In this document: piece after piece, positions 10,177-20,872 of the stretch
Position numbering within the stretch: the stretch's first letter is position 1
Layout of the letters: each line of letters starts with the position of its first letter
Source of the DNA: Alnus glutinosa
Taxonomy: Eukaryota; Streptophyta; Magnoliopsida; Fagales; Betulaceae
DNA length: 64,000 nucleotides
NCBI RefSeq assembly: GCF_958979055.1
Contig: NC_084893.1
Location: 27,793,487-27,857,486 of the forward strand
Reading direction: 5' to 3'
Notes under the pieces: model-generated
What the model saw: the letters and a program-made list of their open reading frames with translations, nothing else
Told to the model about the DNA's origin: nothing
Databases searched by the model: none
Made by a program: the position numbers and the translations under genes

Positions 10177-10360
10177 CCTTCCATATGGCATAGAGTACTG
10201 AAGCACTCAAACATAGCCTAGCCATCACTGCCTTCAAATCTTTGCCCTTCCAATCCCTCACCCCTCTTTCAATTACATCATCCCAACCAGTATTAGGAGA
10301 GTCATTTATAAGGCACTATGCTCAACCAAGATGCAGTCTAACCTATCCGTAATAGGACGT
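10123..10360 (-). mobile_element. LINE (L1-type) fragment with poly-A tail
   Basis: Read on the minus strand, 10330 to 10185 encodes GWDDVIERGVRDWKGKDLKA, continuing as an MARLCLSAS block and VLYAIWKE. This matches the C-terminal region of plant L1-type reverse transcriptase ORF2, which typically ends near IWxERN. The frame runs straight into about 50 A residues (the T-run at 10123-10172). It is 5'-truncated and has a stop further upstream. The tail directly after the ORF2 end segment suggests premature polyadenylation or a 3' deletion. Confidence 0.6.
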
Positions 10361-11046
10361 GGAAGGAAATTAACATATATATATATATATATATATATAT
10401 CAACTACACTAATTAATGATCTTTTGCTTTATCGTTCGCTTTTCTCAAATGCAGACATGTTAATTATTTAGAATTATTCCGAATTGCTCAGTCTAACGAT
10501 CAATGATGAAGGTCACATGCAGCTACTTTCAAATAGGGGCAAACACACGCATGGGGTAGGGGTACGAATGTCCCTCAAAATGTTTAAAAATATCCTTAAA
10601 TATACCTAGTTAATAATTTTGTCCTTCCAATGCTCCGTTTGTTTTGGCGTAAAATGATTTCTGAAAAATAATTTCGGTATTTTACTGTGTTTGATAGGGG
10701 CGAAAATAATGGTCAACGAAAACCATTTTCTGTTTGACGTAAAAGCTTCTTTAATTTTTGGAAAACGATTTATGGTTTTAAAAACCGTAAATCGTTTTCC
10801 GAAATTATATTCTTTATCATTGCACGCACGTTTGATATCTGACTGCCCGAATCCGGCAATAGTCAGTCGTCCGAAACCATGCGGCACCGGAATCCAGCAT
10901 CATCCAGGCGCCAAAATAATGCCAGCGGACCAGATTCCTGCAGAATCTGGCCGGAATCCGGCCATAGTTAGAAACTGGCCGAGATCCGGCCTGATCTGAC
11001 CGTATCCGGCCAGATCTGGCCAAAATGGCAGGAATCCGGCCTGATC

Positions 11047-11268
11047 TGTAACGACCCACCCTCAATGACACAATATTGTCCGCTTTTGGCTCCTCATACT
11101 AGACTTCTCAGGAGGCCACCCATCCTGGGATTGCTCTCGCAGCAGCACACTTAATTGCGGAGTTCTGATCGGTTCATGGCCATCACGGCTTTAAAACGCG
11201 TTGTGTCATATAGGGTGCATTTATACATATAAGCACATCCTCATTCCCAGGCGATGTGGGACGTCACA
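11047..11268 (-). repeat. Cassandra LTR (3' LTR in element orientation)
   Basis: A 222-bp terminal repeat carrying the 5S-like segment, about 95 percent identical to its partner at 11417-11638. Confidence 0.92.
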
Positions 11269-11416
11269 ATTACCCCCCCTTAGGACCTAGCGTCCTCGCT
11301 GGCGACCCTCATGGGATCACCCCATTCTTGGCATCCCAGCGAGTGCCCGCCGGCAACCCTCTTGGGCTTGTGCACGCTCCTACCATCTCAGGCTGGGCAA
11401 TGGCTCTGATACCATT

Positions 11417-11638
11417 TGTAACGACCCACCCCCAATGACACAATATTGTCCGCTTTTGGCTCCCCATACCAGACTTCCCAGGAGGTCACCCATCCTGGGA
11501 TTACTCTCGCAGCAGCACGCTTAATTGCGGAGTTCTGATCGGTTCATGGCCATCACGGTTTTAAAACGCGTTGTGTCATATAGGGTGCATTTATACATAT
11601 AAGCACATCCCCATTCCCAGGCTATGTGGGACGTCACA
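11417..11638 (-). repeat. Cassandra LTR (5' LTR in element orientation)
   Basis: A 222-bp terminal repeat next to the primer binding site. Its 5S-like segment (about 11467-11556, minus strand) includes CAGAACTCCGCAATTAAGCG and GGGTGACCTCCTGGGAAG-type text. Confidence 0.92.
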
Positions 11639-11914
11639 TGATCTGACCGGATCCGGCTGGATCCGACAGGACCCGGAGGAGTCCTGCCGGAATCTTGCCA
11701 TTTTGGCCGGATCCAGCCAACACATGCTCGCCGGAATCCGGCAACGGCCAGTCGCCGTTGCCGGATTACGGCGATAGCTGCATTTTCCCTTTCCGTAATT
11801 TTTTCGTGCGAACCAAACGCCGAAAAATATTTTCAAGAAAATAATTTTTTATGAAATTAATTTCGTCGAAAATATTTACGACAGAAACCATTTTACGTCG
11901 AAACAAACGGAGCA

Positions 11915-13039
11915 TAAAATGATACTTTTTTCCCCCCAAAATATTATTTGTGTTCCCTTTTAACTTAATTTTTTTTTTTTAGTTTTGCCCCATCTTTTAA
12001 CACAAAAAATCTAAAATACCCCATTCATTTAATTTCCTTCCATATTCTAGTTAGCTTCTAACTAGAAATTCAATTTGGGTTAGGACTCTGTAGATGCGAA
12101 AGAAAAAGTTAAATGGTTTGGGTTCTTTGAGTGGTTATTCTAAGTGACTTCTAACCAACAATTAATTTTTTGAGTGGTTATTCTGCAATCATTTGGATTC
12201 ACAATATTTATTTTGGCATCACAAATTAAATGGTTTAATCATTTGTAATTTCACAATTATTTAGCTCGACTCATAACATTGTTATTTGGTGCTTTAAGGA
12301 ATTGTTATAAAAAATAGTCTACGATCATAAGTATTGTTTTTATTGGACCCTATAGATTATGTTTAGTTTCTTTTATTAGGTTTTTTTTTTTTTTTTCCTA
12401 AGCTATTTTGCTGCTAGTTGTTTATACAACTGTATGTTTGTGATTCCATGAAATTAAATGTAAGACTTCAATGCTTTTATTTAATATCAATATGCACAAA
12501 CCCAATTAAATATATAAAGATTTTATATATCTATATGCTTTTGTATTTATGTAAGTTCGTCTCCCCAATAAAAAGAATAAAATATAATAAAAAACAAATT
12601 GTCCCCCCATATCAAAAATCTTGGTTCCATCCCTAGTTTCAATGACACTAAAAAAGGATGTGGCAGGCTGGGAAAGCACTCAAGAAACTTCTCTAGCATG
12701 TTCATCTCACCCTGCGCGCAGGATGTGAGAGCATTTTGAGCATGTCTGAGCAGCCATTACCTAATGGCATCTCTGTTACTTTGGGACATATCTTTTGTTT
12801 AGGTAGTGCATATTGTGTTCCTTTTAGGAAACCTAGCTAACCTCTCTAGTTGTGAAAGGTTTATCTTTTAGTTGTCTCTTCCTTGTGGTGGAGCAAGTTT
12901 TAGCGTGCTTTAGGAACTAGGCCACTAGGGGCACCTAATGTTCAAGCTGATCGAGCATTTGAATTTCTTTTCTCTCTCTCTCTCTCTCTTTTTTGTGAAA
13001 AAAAAAAAATTGCTAATCAAAAGAGGAAAAAGAAGACGA
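11915..13039. other. Intergenic stretch, no gene seen
   Basis: AT-rich DNA. It contains a (TC)n run near 12970-12989. The 12640-12930 part is of more normal composition, but I could not assign it to a family. It may be the decayed 3' part of the PURH remnant that follows. Confidence 0.35.
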
Positions 13040-14690
13040 ACCTCCTGCAGTTTGCTTCCAAAGCCACTCAGAAACTGCAGAATCATAAGAAGCAACATGT
13101 TGAAATGCCTTCCAAGCAAGCCTACTGTTGTGTTTGTTAACAGTATGTTGTGTTTGTTCTTGCTTAAAAGCAGCATATGGGCTCTTGGCTAAAAGCAAAG
13201 GACTGAGAAATTCTTTAAAATGTTAGAAACTATTACCCCATCAAATCTCCATAACTTAATTACAACTCGAATTGACACCGTTGCTTAATCAATTCAACAG
13301 TAGGCTGCATTAATTGCATAAGGCATGACTAGTTTTTTAAGCTTTTAGAAGCTAGGCAAATGCAGCATTTGAAATAGCTGGGCTTGTGCAGTCACTCTTG
13401 GTGTTGCTCACAAATCAAGCCACGTCCAATTTATGACCTTAGCCAGAGGCAATATTTGTGGCTCAACATAAGCCAGATGAATAACCTTCATTTTCTTAAC
13501 AGTTTTGGTGATAAAAATGGACACAAATGAGACAGTTTAAAACACAAGAAAACAAGTTAGCTAATATTAGGTTGCTGGCAAGAACTATGCATAAATCATG
13601 ATGCACCTATGCATGCCAAGCCCACAGAGAAAACCCCTATAATTAATCCCGATAATTATCTTGCCAATAACACGTCATGAGAGTAGTAATTCAGACAAAC
13701 AACCTTTTTGCAGCAGCTCTGATCATTGAAGGTCCACCAATATCTATATTTTCAATTCCATCCTGAAACTCAATTCCTCCAGCTGGAAGTAACTTTATCG
13801 TAGAAGGGTTACAGATTCACTACGACAGCATCAAATGTACCTGTGGAAGAGCTTAGTCAAGTAACTAGTTAGCAAATTACACAGTAAAACATCATGCAAA
13901 AAAAAGGTAAAGGCATAGTAAAGGGTTTCACATCTAAACTAACCAATTCCATGTTTATTGCATGAGGGCTTCCATGTGATGCTTTTGATCCCTTCTAGCA
14001 AGAATATATACCACCATGTATGTTCGGGTACTGTAGAGTTTTTACACGGCCATCGAGCTGTAAAAGAGAATCTAAAGAATCAATTTTGTGAAAATTCTTC
14101 AACATGAAATTCCTTCTTCTCTATCAATTCATTCATGATAAAGTTCACTCTTGTCACAAGTGGAAGATCAAAAGAAGAAGAGGTAGGCAAAATCTAAATA
14201 TATTTATTTGAGGAGTAAATGGTATATATGAACATAATAATGAAGAATTAATAATAGGTAGCATTACTTATGATTCACCATACACAGTTATACTCAGTAA
14301 TGCCACCTATTATTAATGAAAATCCACATAATCTTACTTTTTGAAGATATGAGAATAACAATGAAATTGCACAATTAAGATCCAGATCGAGAGAGCTCGA
14401 AAGCTGCACAACACATAGTAACTCCATATAAAACACATCAGAGCCCCTAGATTGATTAGCTATTCTACAATAATTTTCCTTTGTGAATAATCATATCCTA
14501 AAGAACATAGTAATTAACAACATCGTTAGTACAAAGACTGGTATTTCGAAAATTGAAAAGCTAGAAATTTAGCTCAAACAGATACTCACCATTTCCGGAA
14601 AACAGGTAAGCTGTTCCATGCACTTTAGTAACAGACACCCCGGCACTTTCTAAAGCTGACGCAGGCCCTCCAGTTGAAACAATTGTGTAG
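13040..14690 (-). pseudogene. PURH (AICAR transformylase/IMP cyclohydrolase) remnant with introns
   Basis: Four exon-like blocks in gene order on the minus strand match the IMP cyclohydrolase half of plant PURH, the last two steps of purine synthesis. Block 1 (14690-14590) has YTIVSTGGPASALESAGVSV followed by TKV, and a GTGAGT donor. Block 2 (14057-13943) has LDGRVKTL and NIHGGI. Block 3 (about 13842-13710) has TFDAVVVNL, PFYDKV, then GIENIDIGGPSMIRAAAK. Block 4 (about 13130-13040) has RLAWKAFQHVASYDSAVSEW followed by LWKQT. Breaks: a small insertion shifts the frame before the block 1 donor, block 2 is shifted and stopped near GGI, and block 3 has a stop after VVVNL. Splice-like borders survive, so it arose by DNA duplication and not by retroposition. 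The N-terminal and transformylase parts are missing. Confidence 0.82.
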
Positions 14691-15581
14691 CTACAGTTCA
14701 CAAGAGAGGCCATCATAAGAGTACTGATCAACAACTTTGAACATAAGATCAAACAAATTAGTTTCATGAAAGGGACTGACGTAGATGCAGATGACCAGCA
14801 TTTCATAACAAGAGCTACCAGAATTCAAATCTTCAATTATGAGGATATATTATTACCTCATGCGCTAAATCTAAAACGAGTGTGGTATGATATCAAAAAC
14901 TTCAAACGGTGATTGAAATGAGGTATTTAAATTTTGAAAATGCTAAACCCAGTGAGTAACTCAATCGGCTCAAGACCATGCTTCATAAATCAGAGGTCAC
15001 TAGTTCGAATTTCTCATTCCCTTATCCTAATTGTGACCAATTAATTCTTTTTTTTTAAAAAAAAAAAAATTGAAAATGCTAGGGGTATTTAAATCTTGAG
15101 AATGCTAAGTTCCAGCCGGCAACCCAACCGGCAGCCATCCCTTTCTTTTTTCTAATTTTTTTTAAAATAATTTTTAAAGTTTTATTTATTTATATTTTTA
15201 ATATATTTATACTTTTTTATAACATGTATCGCTATCTTATTGGTGATGGTGAGGCGCCTAATGGAATCTGTCAAAATTTTTAACGAAATTTGACTCCAAT
15301 GAGTAATTTGTAAATTAGGTCAACTACAAAAATCTCTAAATTAATTTTGATACGATAGGGAATAATTTATAATTTAGATCAACCATACGAACCAATAATA
15401 CAATTTTTCCTATAACTTATAAATACTGTCTATTTTTCACCCATGTGGCCTTTATACTAGAGACAAATGACAATATTACTTTCTTTTTAGAATATGAGTC
15501 ACTGTCTCTAACAATAGTAAATTTAATAATATTTGAGTGATAAATTGTTGTCATACTCAAAGATTTTTTTTTCCATAATAA
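14691..15581. other. Intergenic stretch, no gene seen
   Basis: AT-rich DNA. It may include decayed 5' parts of the PURH remnant, but none are recognisable. Confidence 0.35.
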
Positions 15582-15590
15582 ATAAATAAA

Positions 15591-15770
15591 GAGAAATGAT
15601 CCCTACACTTATTTCTCACAACAGCCCTACAACAAGCTGATGTGGTTGGTAATATTTTATTATTTTTTTACAAAAAGAAAACAAAGAAAACAAAAAAATA
15701 ATAAAATATTACCAACCACGTCAACTTGTTGTGGGACTGTTGTGAGAAATAAGTGTAAGAATCATTTCTC
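15591..15770. mobile_element. Foldback MITE, Mutator-like by 9-bp target duplication
   Basis: A 180-bp element with arms of about 75-80 bp that are near-perfect inverted repeats, starting GAGAAATGAT and ending ATCATTTCTC, so the whole element can fold as one hairpin. The flanks 15582-15590 and 15771-15779 are both ATAAATAAA, an exact 9-bp duplication typical of MULE-driven insertion, although the AT-rich site makes chance matches easier. It has no coding capacity. Confidence 0.8.
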
Positions 15771-15779
15771 ATAAATAAA

Positions 15780-16478
15780 ATCTCAGTGAATCTCATGCAT
15801 ATGCATTCAATCCCTATCTTACATGTAACCACCTAACGCCATCCCTTAATTTATTTTTCACCTACTACTATAATCTTCATCAGAATGAGCCAGAAGAAGT
15901 GCGAACTTGGACATCAGGACAAACCCCTGCTTTTACTTACATTAGAAAACCCAAAACGACAAAGAATAAAGTACGAGGAGGTTGTATGGAATCCCATCCC
16001 GTGTGTCAATCACAGGTTGTCCCATCTTCGTGGAAGGCAATCCGAACGTACACGTGCCCATATGGTTCCACCACCACCACCAGTTGAGTGATAATTAGTA
16101 TACTCTTTTTTTTTATTAGTCTAACTAATCAATCAAAGCCGTGACTAACATGGAGGACAAGCTAAAACTAACAGCTTGACGACACCATGATTCGTGTCCA
16201 TATTAGACGGTTGTGATTGGGCACTTTATCTCACGGTCCAGATCAGGACACGTGGTGTTACAGATCCGTGATTGGTAGATCTTCCCAATTTAAGAGAGTA
16301 TTGTGTACACTTCGTTACAGCTCCCAATTTTTCTCTGCACCCCTGTCTGTTAACGCACTTTTAACTCCCAAAACAGCTTCAAACAAACAAAAAAATACCC
16401 AGGAATTTTGAGAATTTTATCTCTCTGAAAATTCAAACACATCCAAAAAAAAAAGGGGGAAAAAAGAGAGAGGAAATT
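15780..16478. other. Upstream region of the DUF3537 gene
   Basis: The 5' flank and probable leader of the gene starting at 16479. Open frames at 15885-16411 have no family resemblance and end before the ATG. A CT-rich and A-rich stretch just before the start fits a plant 5' UTR. Confidence 0.4.
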
Positions 16479-18764
16479 ATGGGAGACGAAAGGGAGAGTT
16501 TGATAAACCGAAGCAACAAGTTCGCGCGGTGCGTGTCGCACCCGCAGGACGAGTTACAGAGCTTCAGATCGTATCTACGGTGGATGTGCGTGGACCAATC
16601 GAACGTGTGGACGGCGTGTCTCTCCTGGTCCATGTTCGTGCTCTTCGCGATCCTGGTACCCGTGGTGTCGCATTTCCTGCTGGCCTGCTCCACCTGCGAC
16701 AGCAAGCACTCCAGGCCCTACGACGGCGTCGTTCAGCTCTCGCTCAGCAGCGTCGCCACGCTGTCGTTCGTCTGCCTCTCCAGGTTCGTTAGGAAGTACG
16801 GTCTTCGGAGGTTCTTGTTCTTCGATAAACTCTTTGATGAGAGCGAGACGGTCCGAAATGGATACACGGGACAACTCAATGTGAGTTCCCCCTCCCATCT
16901 CTCTGCAATTAGTTCCACTAGATTTTAATTTCCCGAGTGATTTTTTTATTTTTTTCATTTAATTATGATGGTCCAAATTAATATTACACAAGTTTGACCT
17001 TGATCAGCCGAACTCATATTCGTGCTGCAACCGTATAGGCTGGAAGGTTCCTTACTTCCCAACCACAAAAGTTTTTTTCTTCAAAAAGAAAATGAAAGAA
17101 ACCTATTTGATGCATGGGTCATCAATGAAAAGGGCTTCATTACAACGACATTCCTTTCCTGCATGAAACATGATCCACTCCCTTTTTAACTTACGGTTGA
17201 AATTAGATTTAAGAGCATTTAACGGTCGATATGCACATTATTTTAGATTTTATATTGTTAAATATTGTAAAATTTAATTTGAATTATAAAATAGTTTTCT
17301 TTCGCTTGAAGACAAGAGTTTTATTTTTAATTTTTTGTTTGAATAAAAATGAGAAGTGATTGATGTGAAATAATTGTAAAATGAGATTTGAATTTTTTTT
17401 GAGTTAAAAAAAGAAAAGAAAAGAAAAAAAAGTTGTTTAGTAATAATTTTGAATGATATTGAACTATTTCCAATTTAGTTACCCATCTTAATAGAGTTTT
17501 AAATATGGTATTAATTTAGTTACCCATCTTTATCTTCTTGATCAGATTGTTTATCCATTAGTTCTTTGAGCGATTGCCGCTTTCACCTCCCTAAAATCAG
17601 GGAGATTGCCCTCATCAAATTAAATTCTCATTACTCTGCGCAGAGATCGCTGAAACTTCTCTCCGTCTTTGTCGTCCCCTGCTTCGTGGCAGAGAGTGCG
17701 TACAAGATATGGTGGTACGCGTCTGGGGCCTCACAAATTCCCTTTCTGGGCAATGTTTACGTGAGCGACGCAGTAGCATGTATAATGGAGCTGTGCTCGT
17801 GGCTCTATCGCACGACTGTTATTTTCCTGGTGTGCGTTCTCTTCCGTTTGATCTGCCACCTCCAGATCTTACGGCTGCAGGACTTTGCATCAGTCTTCCA
17901 GGTGGATTCCGATGTGGGGTCCGTGTTGTATGAGCACCTTAGGATCAGGAGGCATCTACGGATCATAAGCCATCGCTACCGCGCGTTCATACTGTGGTCC
18001 CTGATCCTTGTCACAGGGAGCCAATTCGCTTCGCTGCTCATCACAACCAAAAACGACGCGGAACTTAATATATACAAAGCTGGAGAACTTGCGGTAACGC
18101 CTTCTTATGCCACGTATACTATTCTCTAATTTAGAATGATCCCTCCAATCAGGTCCTAACACGTGTAATGGTTTGATTGTTTCGGTGCAGCTATGCTCCA
18201 TAACTCTTCTTACAGGGCTCTTGATATTATTGAGGAGTGCCACGAAGATCACACACAGGGCACAATCAGTCACATGCCTGGCTGCCAAGTGGCACGTTTG
18301 CGCAACATTAGATTCTTTTGAGGCGCCAAACGATGGTGAGACTCCAAGAGCCCCGATAGACCATGAACGGGTGTTTCCTGTGGGTCACGACTCCGAGGAA
18401 GGATCGGACGGCGATGAAGCTGGTGATGAGGAAGATGACTTAGATAACACAAAGTTGATCCCGTCGTATGCGTATAGTACCATATCCTTTCAGAAGAGAC
18501 AAGCTCTCGGTAAGCAACGGAGAATCAGATGATTCGTAATTTCATGCATTTAATTTTCAGCGTGTATATTTATATATTTTTAAGCGCATTAATCTGATCT
18601 GATTTTTATTTTATTTTTCTTTCTCAGTGACTTACTTTGAGAATAATAGAGCAGGGATTACGGTTTACGGGTTCACGTTGGACCGCGGTACAATCCACAC
18701 CATTTTTGGTATTGAGTTTTCTTTGGTTCTCTGGTTGCTTGGGAAAACCATTGGCATTTCGTGA
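16479..18764 (+). CDS. Gustatory receptor-like seven-transmembrane protein (DUF3537)
   Basis: Exons 16479-16880, 17644-18093, 18191-18509 and 18628-18764 join to 435 residues, all with GT-AG borders. Hydrophobic segments lie near residues 44-68, 84-103, 137-158, 177-205, 247-267, 284-301 and 405-432, giving seven. Family signatures include IWWYASGASQIPFLGNVYVS, LRIRRHLRIISHRYR and the C-terminal TYFENNRAGITVYGFTLDRG followed by a LWLLGKTIGIS end. This is the plant DUF3537 family (PF12056), proposed to be distant homologues of insect gustatory/odorant receptors. A role as a membrane channel is inferred from that homology, and the plant ligand is unknown. An acidic loop (about residues 350-375) precedes TM7. 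The exon 2 acceptor was placed at CTGCGCAG before RSLKLLS because the upstream open frame is out of phase. Confidence 0.93.
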
Positions 18765-18953
18765 GAAAACAGATCTACCGATATATTAGAAATTTTCTGT
18801 TAATTTTTTTTTTTCCTTGTTTATTCTTTTTCGTTTCATTGTACCTTCTTTTTTGTGATTTGCTCTCTGAATCCCCGAGTTTCTTGTAGTTCTGATTTTG
18901 TCATTTTTAATTAAAGTTATAATTTTTGTTTATTGTTTCTCTTTTCTTGTTGA

Positions 18954-18984
<31 letters not shown>

Positions 18985-19216
18985 AAAACTATAAAACCCC
19001 TAATTAGATCCATTTCGAGTGAAGAAACCCCTAAGAGAATAGGGTGCGTTTGGTAAAAGGTTTTTATGTGAGTTTTGTTTTTAAATAGTAACGAGAAGTG
19101 ATTAATGTAACATAAAATAAAATAAAATTTAGGTTTCTTTTTTTTATTTTTGATATCAAAATTGGTGCCGGCCGTAAGCCAATAGAATGTTTGGAATTGG
19201 TTGACAAATAGGGTTC

Positions 19217-19271
<55 letters not shown>

Positions 19272-20872
19272 CAAAAAAGTATTTACGAAACTTTTTACAT
19301 ATCAATTTTTTGTTTGACCTAACATTTTAGGTATTAAAAGTACTTTTAAGCTCTATAACGCAATTTCAAATAGGCCCGAAGTAGTATGTTAAATTTAAAA
19401 TTTTCATTAAATTGTTCAAGTTAAATATACATGAATTAATAATGATTTCAGTTTTGCACTTTAGACAACCATCTATATGTAAGCATTGTGAGATAAAAAA
19501 AAATAAAAAAAAAATTAAAAAAAAAAAAGATTTTTAAAATTACTCTTAAAAAAAAAATCAAAATAATGCAATAAACAACATTATCATTTCACTTCCATCT
19601 AACTGGTTGATGTGATAGTACTTATCAATCCTTAAATTAGTCATTGTTACAAACAAATCAAAGACAAATGAATACCGTCATGTTAACTCAATGAAATTAA
19701 GAGTGAGGTGAAAATTTAGAGGTCAACAACAAATTCAATGTTTCAATGGACATATACAAAAAAATAAGAAAAGTGCATTTAGAGAGACAAAAAAATTAGA
19801 TTTTCCGACTGAAATTAAGAAAAAGAAATTATTAAATTCTCACGTAAAAATTACCTTTATATATATTTAAGTAAATAAAAAATCAAAAAATAATTGAAAA
19901 CCCATATATTTTAAATTAATAAAATTCTAGAAATTGAAACGAACAACACTTGTGATATCCTCCGTGATGAAAAAATAGTAATAAATTAAAGTCATGTTCT
20001 AAATCACAATTATTATTTCCCCCATACGTGTCATATTTAAAATTATGCACATCTTACAATCTGATTTTTTTCACCTTCATAAAAGTTGAAAAAAAAGGAG
20101 GAAAAATGTTTTTGCTTTATTGTTTGACAAAATAAAAGAAGACCGACTAATCTCATAAATCTCAAATTTTCAACCGCCGGATGTTCTAAGATTTAATCAC
20201 AAGTTTCTCGATAGAAAATTTCAATCACCATATGTCACACTTTTTTTTTTTTTTTTTTTTTTTTTTTGCTATGGAGCAATACTTTGTGTTCACGTAGTAG
20301 ATTCGAATATATAAAAATAATAATATAATATTATATAAATTAATTATAATCCGATCAATCTAATTAAATTATTAATTAAATAAGCTTTTCAATTCTAAAT
20401 CATTAATTTTATATTAAATTTATACTAATTTTATAAAAAATATAAAAAATTATCAACCTTACGGTTTTCTCGTGTGCACCCAAATCAAAGAACCCCGATG
20501 CCGTGTTGGTTTGTTGGTTTCCCACTAAAACTAGGCGCAACCACAGCCTACACTTTCTCTATTTGGCGCGTGACAGTAAAGCCAAACTTCACACCTTAAA
20601 TTATAATGACTCTATCTGACTATCTGCCGCCGAAACGCCGTCGTGCGACTACTCCGAAACAATCCTCCACTGCCAACTCAAGATTGTAAAACGACGACGT
20701 ATTCATTAACCCCGTTGTCACGATCGCGCTACATCCGTAAGTAGAAAGAAGTCTCTGTCAAGTCTCAATTCTCTCTTCCCCAGAAAATATCTCGAAACCG
20801 AAGCAGAGAATCCAGAGAGCGTGGTTTTTCCATGTTGAAGAAGATCTCGCTTCATCTGATATTCTAACTATA
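18765..20872. other. Intergenic region between GRL and EHD genes
   Basis: Very AT-rich. It contains a (TTA)n run near 18955-18982, the A-run at 19222-19269 and a T-run near 20240-20267. GGGTGCGTTTGGTAAAAGG near 19042 resembles a transposon end of the kind seen at 47438. The last 250 bp (GC-richer, CT-rich) are the likely promoter and leader of the EHD gene. Confidence 0.45.
19222..19269. repeat. Poly-A tract (48 nt)
   Basis: An uninterrupted A-run following GGGTTCAAAGT. No retroposed sequence is recognisable upstream. Confidence 0.95.

Larger units (their letters stand above)
11047..11638 (-). mobile_element. Cassandra TRIM retrotransposon, complete
   Basis: Two direct repeats of 222 bp each (11047-11268 and 11417-11638) flank a 148-bp interior. 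Each repeat holds a stretch complementary to plant 5S rRNA, the defining mark of Cassandra. On the minus strand each LTR starts TGTGACGTCCCACAT and ends CGTTACA. The primer site TGGTATCAGAGCCA (methionine tRNA) is at 11414-11401, and a purine tract AAGGGGGG precedes the other LTR. The 5-bp flanks 11042-11046 and 11639-11643 are both TGATC. The family is non-coding. This copy looks whole. The LTRs differ at about 10 of 222 sites, suggesting a few million years under usual plant rates. Confidence 0.93.
10631..11914. mobile_element. Inverted-repeat element with CCGGAATCCGG core, copy 1 (interrupted)
   Basis: The left end TGCTCCGTTTGTTTTGGCG and the inverted right end CGTCGAAACAAACGGAGCA form terminal repeats of about 32 bp, followed by related, diverged subterminal sequence rich in CGAAAA and ATTTTC. 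The core is built from many imperfect palindromes of the CCGGAATCCGG and CCGGATCCGG type. The right flank is TAA and the left is CAA, consistent with a degraded 3-bp TWA duplication. Without the Cassandra insert at 11047-11638 it is about 690 bp. No transposase is present. Family assignment (PIF/Harbinger-like by target size) is tentative. Confidence 0.65.

Noticed and set aside
10691-11071. Open frames on both strands in the CCGG-rich segment (also 11571-11836 and 63644-63967)
   Set aside because: Repeating CCGGAATCCGG keeps frames open; the encoded peptides are low-complexity R/P/G/I repeats of the transposon core.
11047-11638. 5S rRNA gene(s)
   Set aside because: The 5S-like text is on the minus strand within paired 222-bp LTRs with a primer site and 5-bp duplication, so it belongs to a Cassandra element. 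It is not a full, canonical 5S gene.
16529-16958. Overlapping frames on both strands, including a 127-codon minus-strand frame
   Set aside because: Shadows of exon 1 of the DUF3537 gene, which has matching family sequence and splice sites.
17566-17643. 5' extension of DUF3537 exon 2
   Set aside because: Open by chance: the frame reached from exon 1 at the nearer AG sites is wrong or stops. The AG before RSLKLLS at 17644 keeps phase and fits the family.
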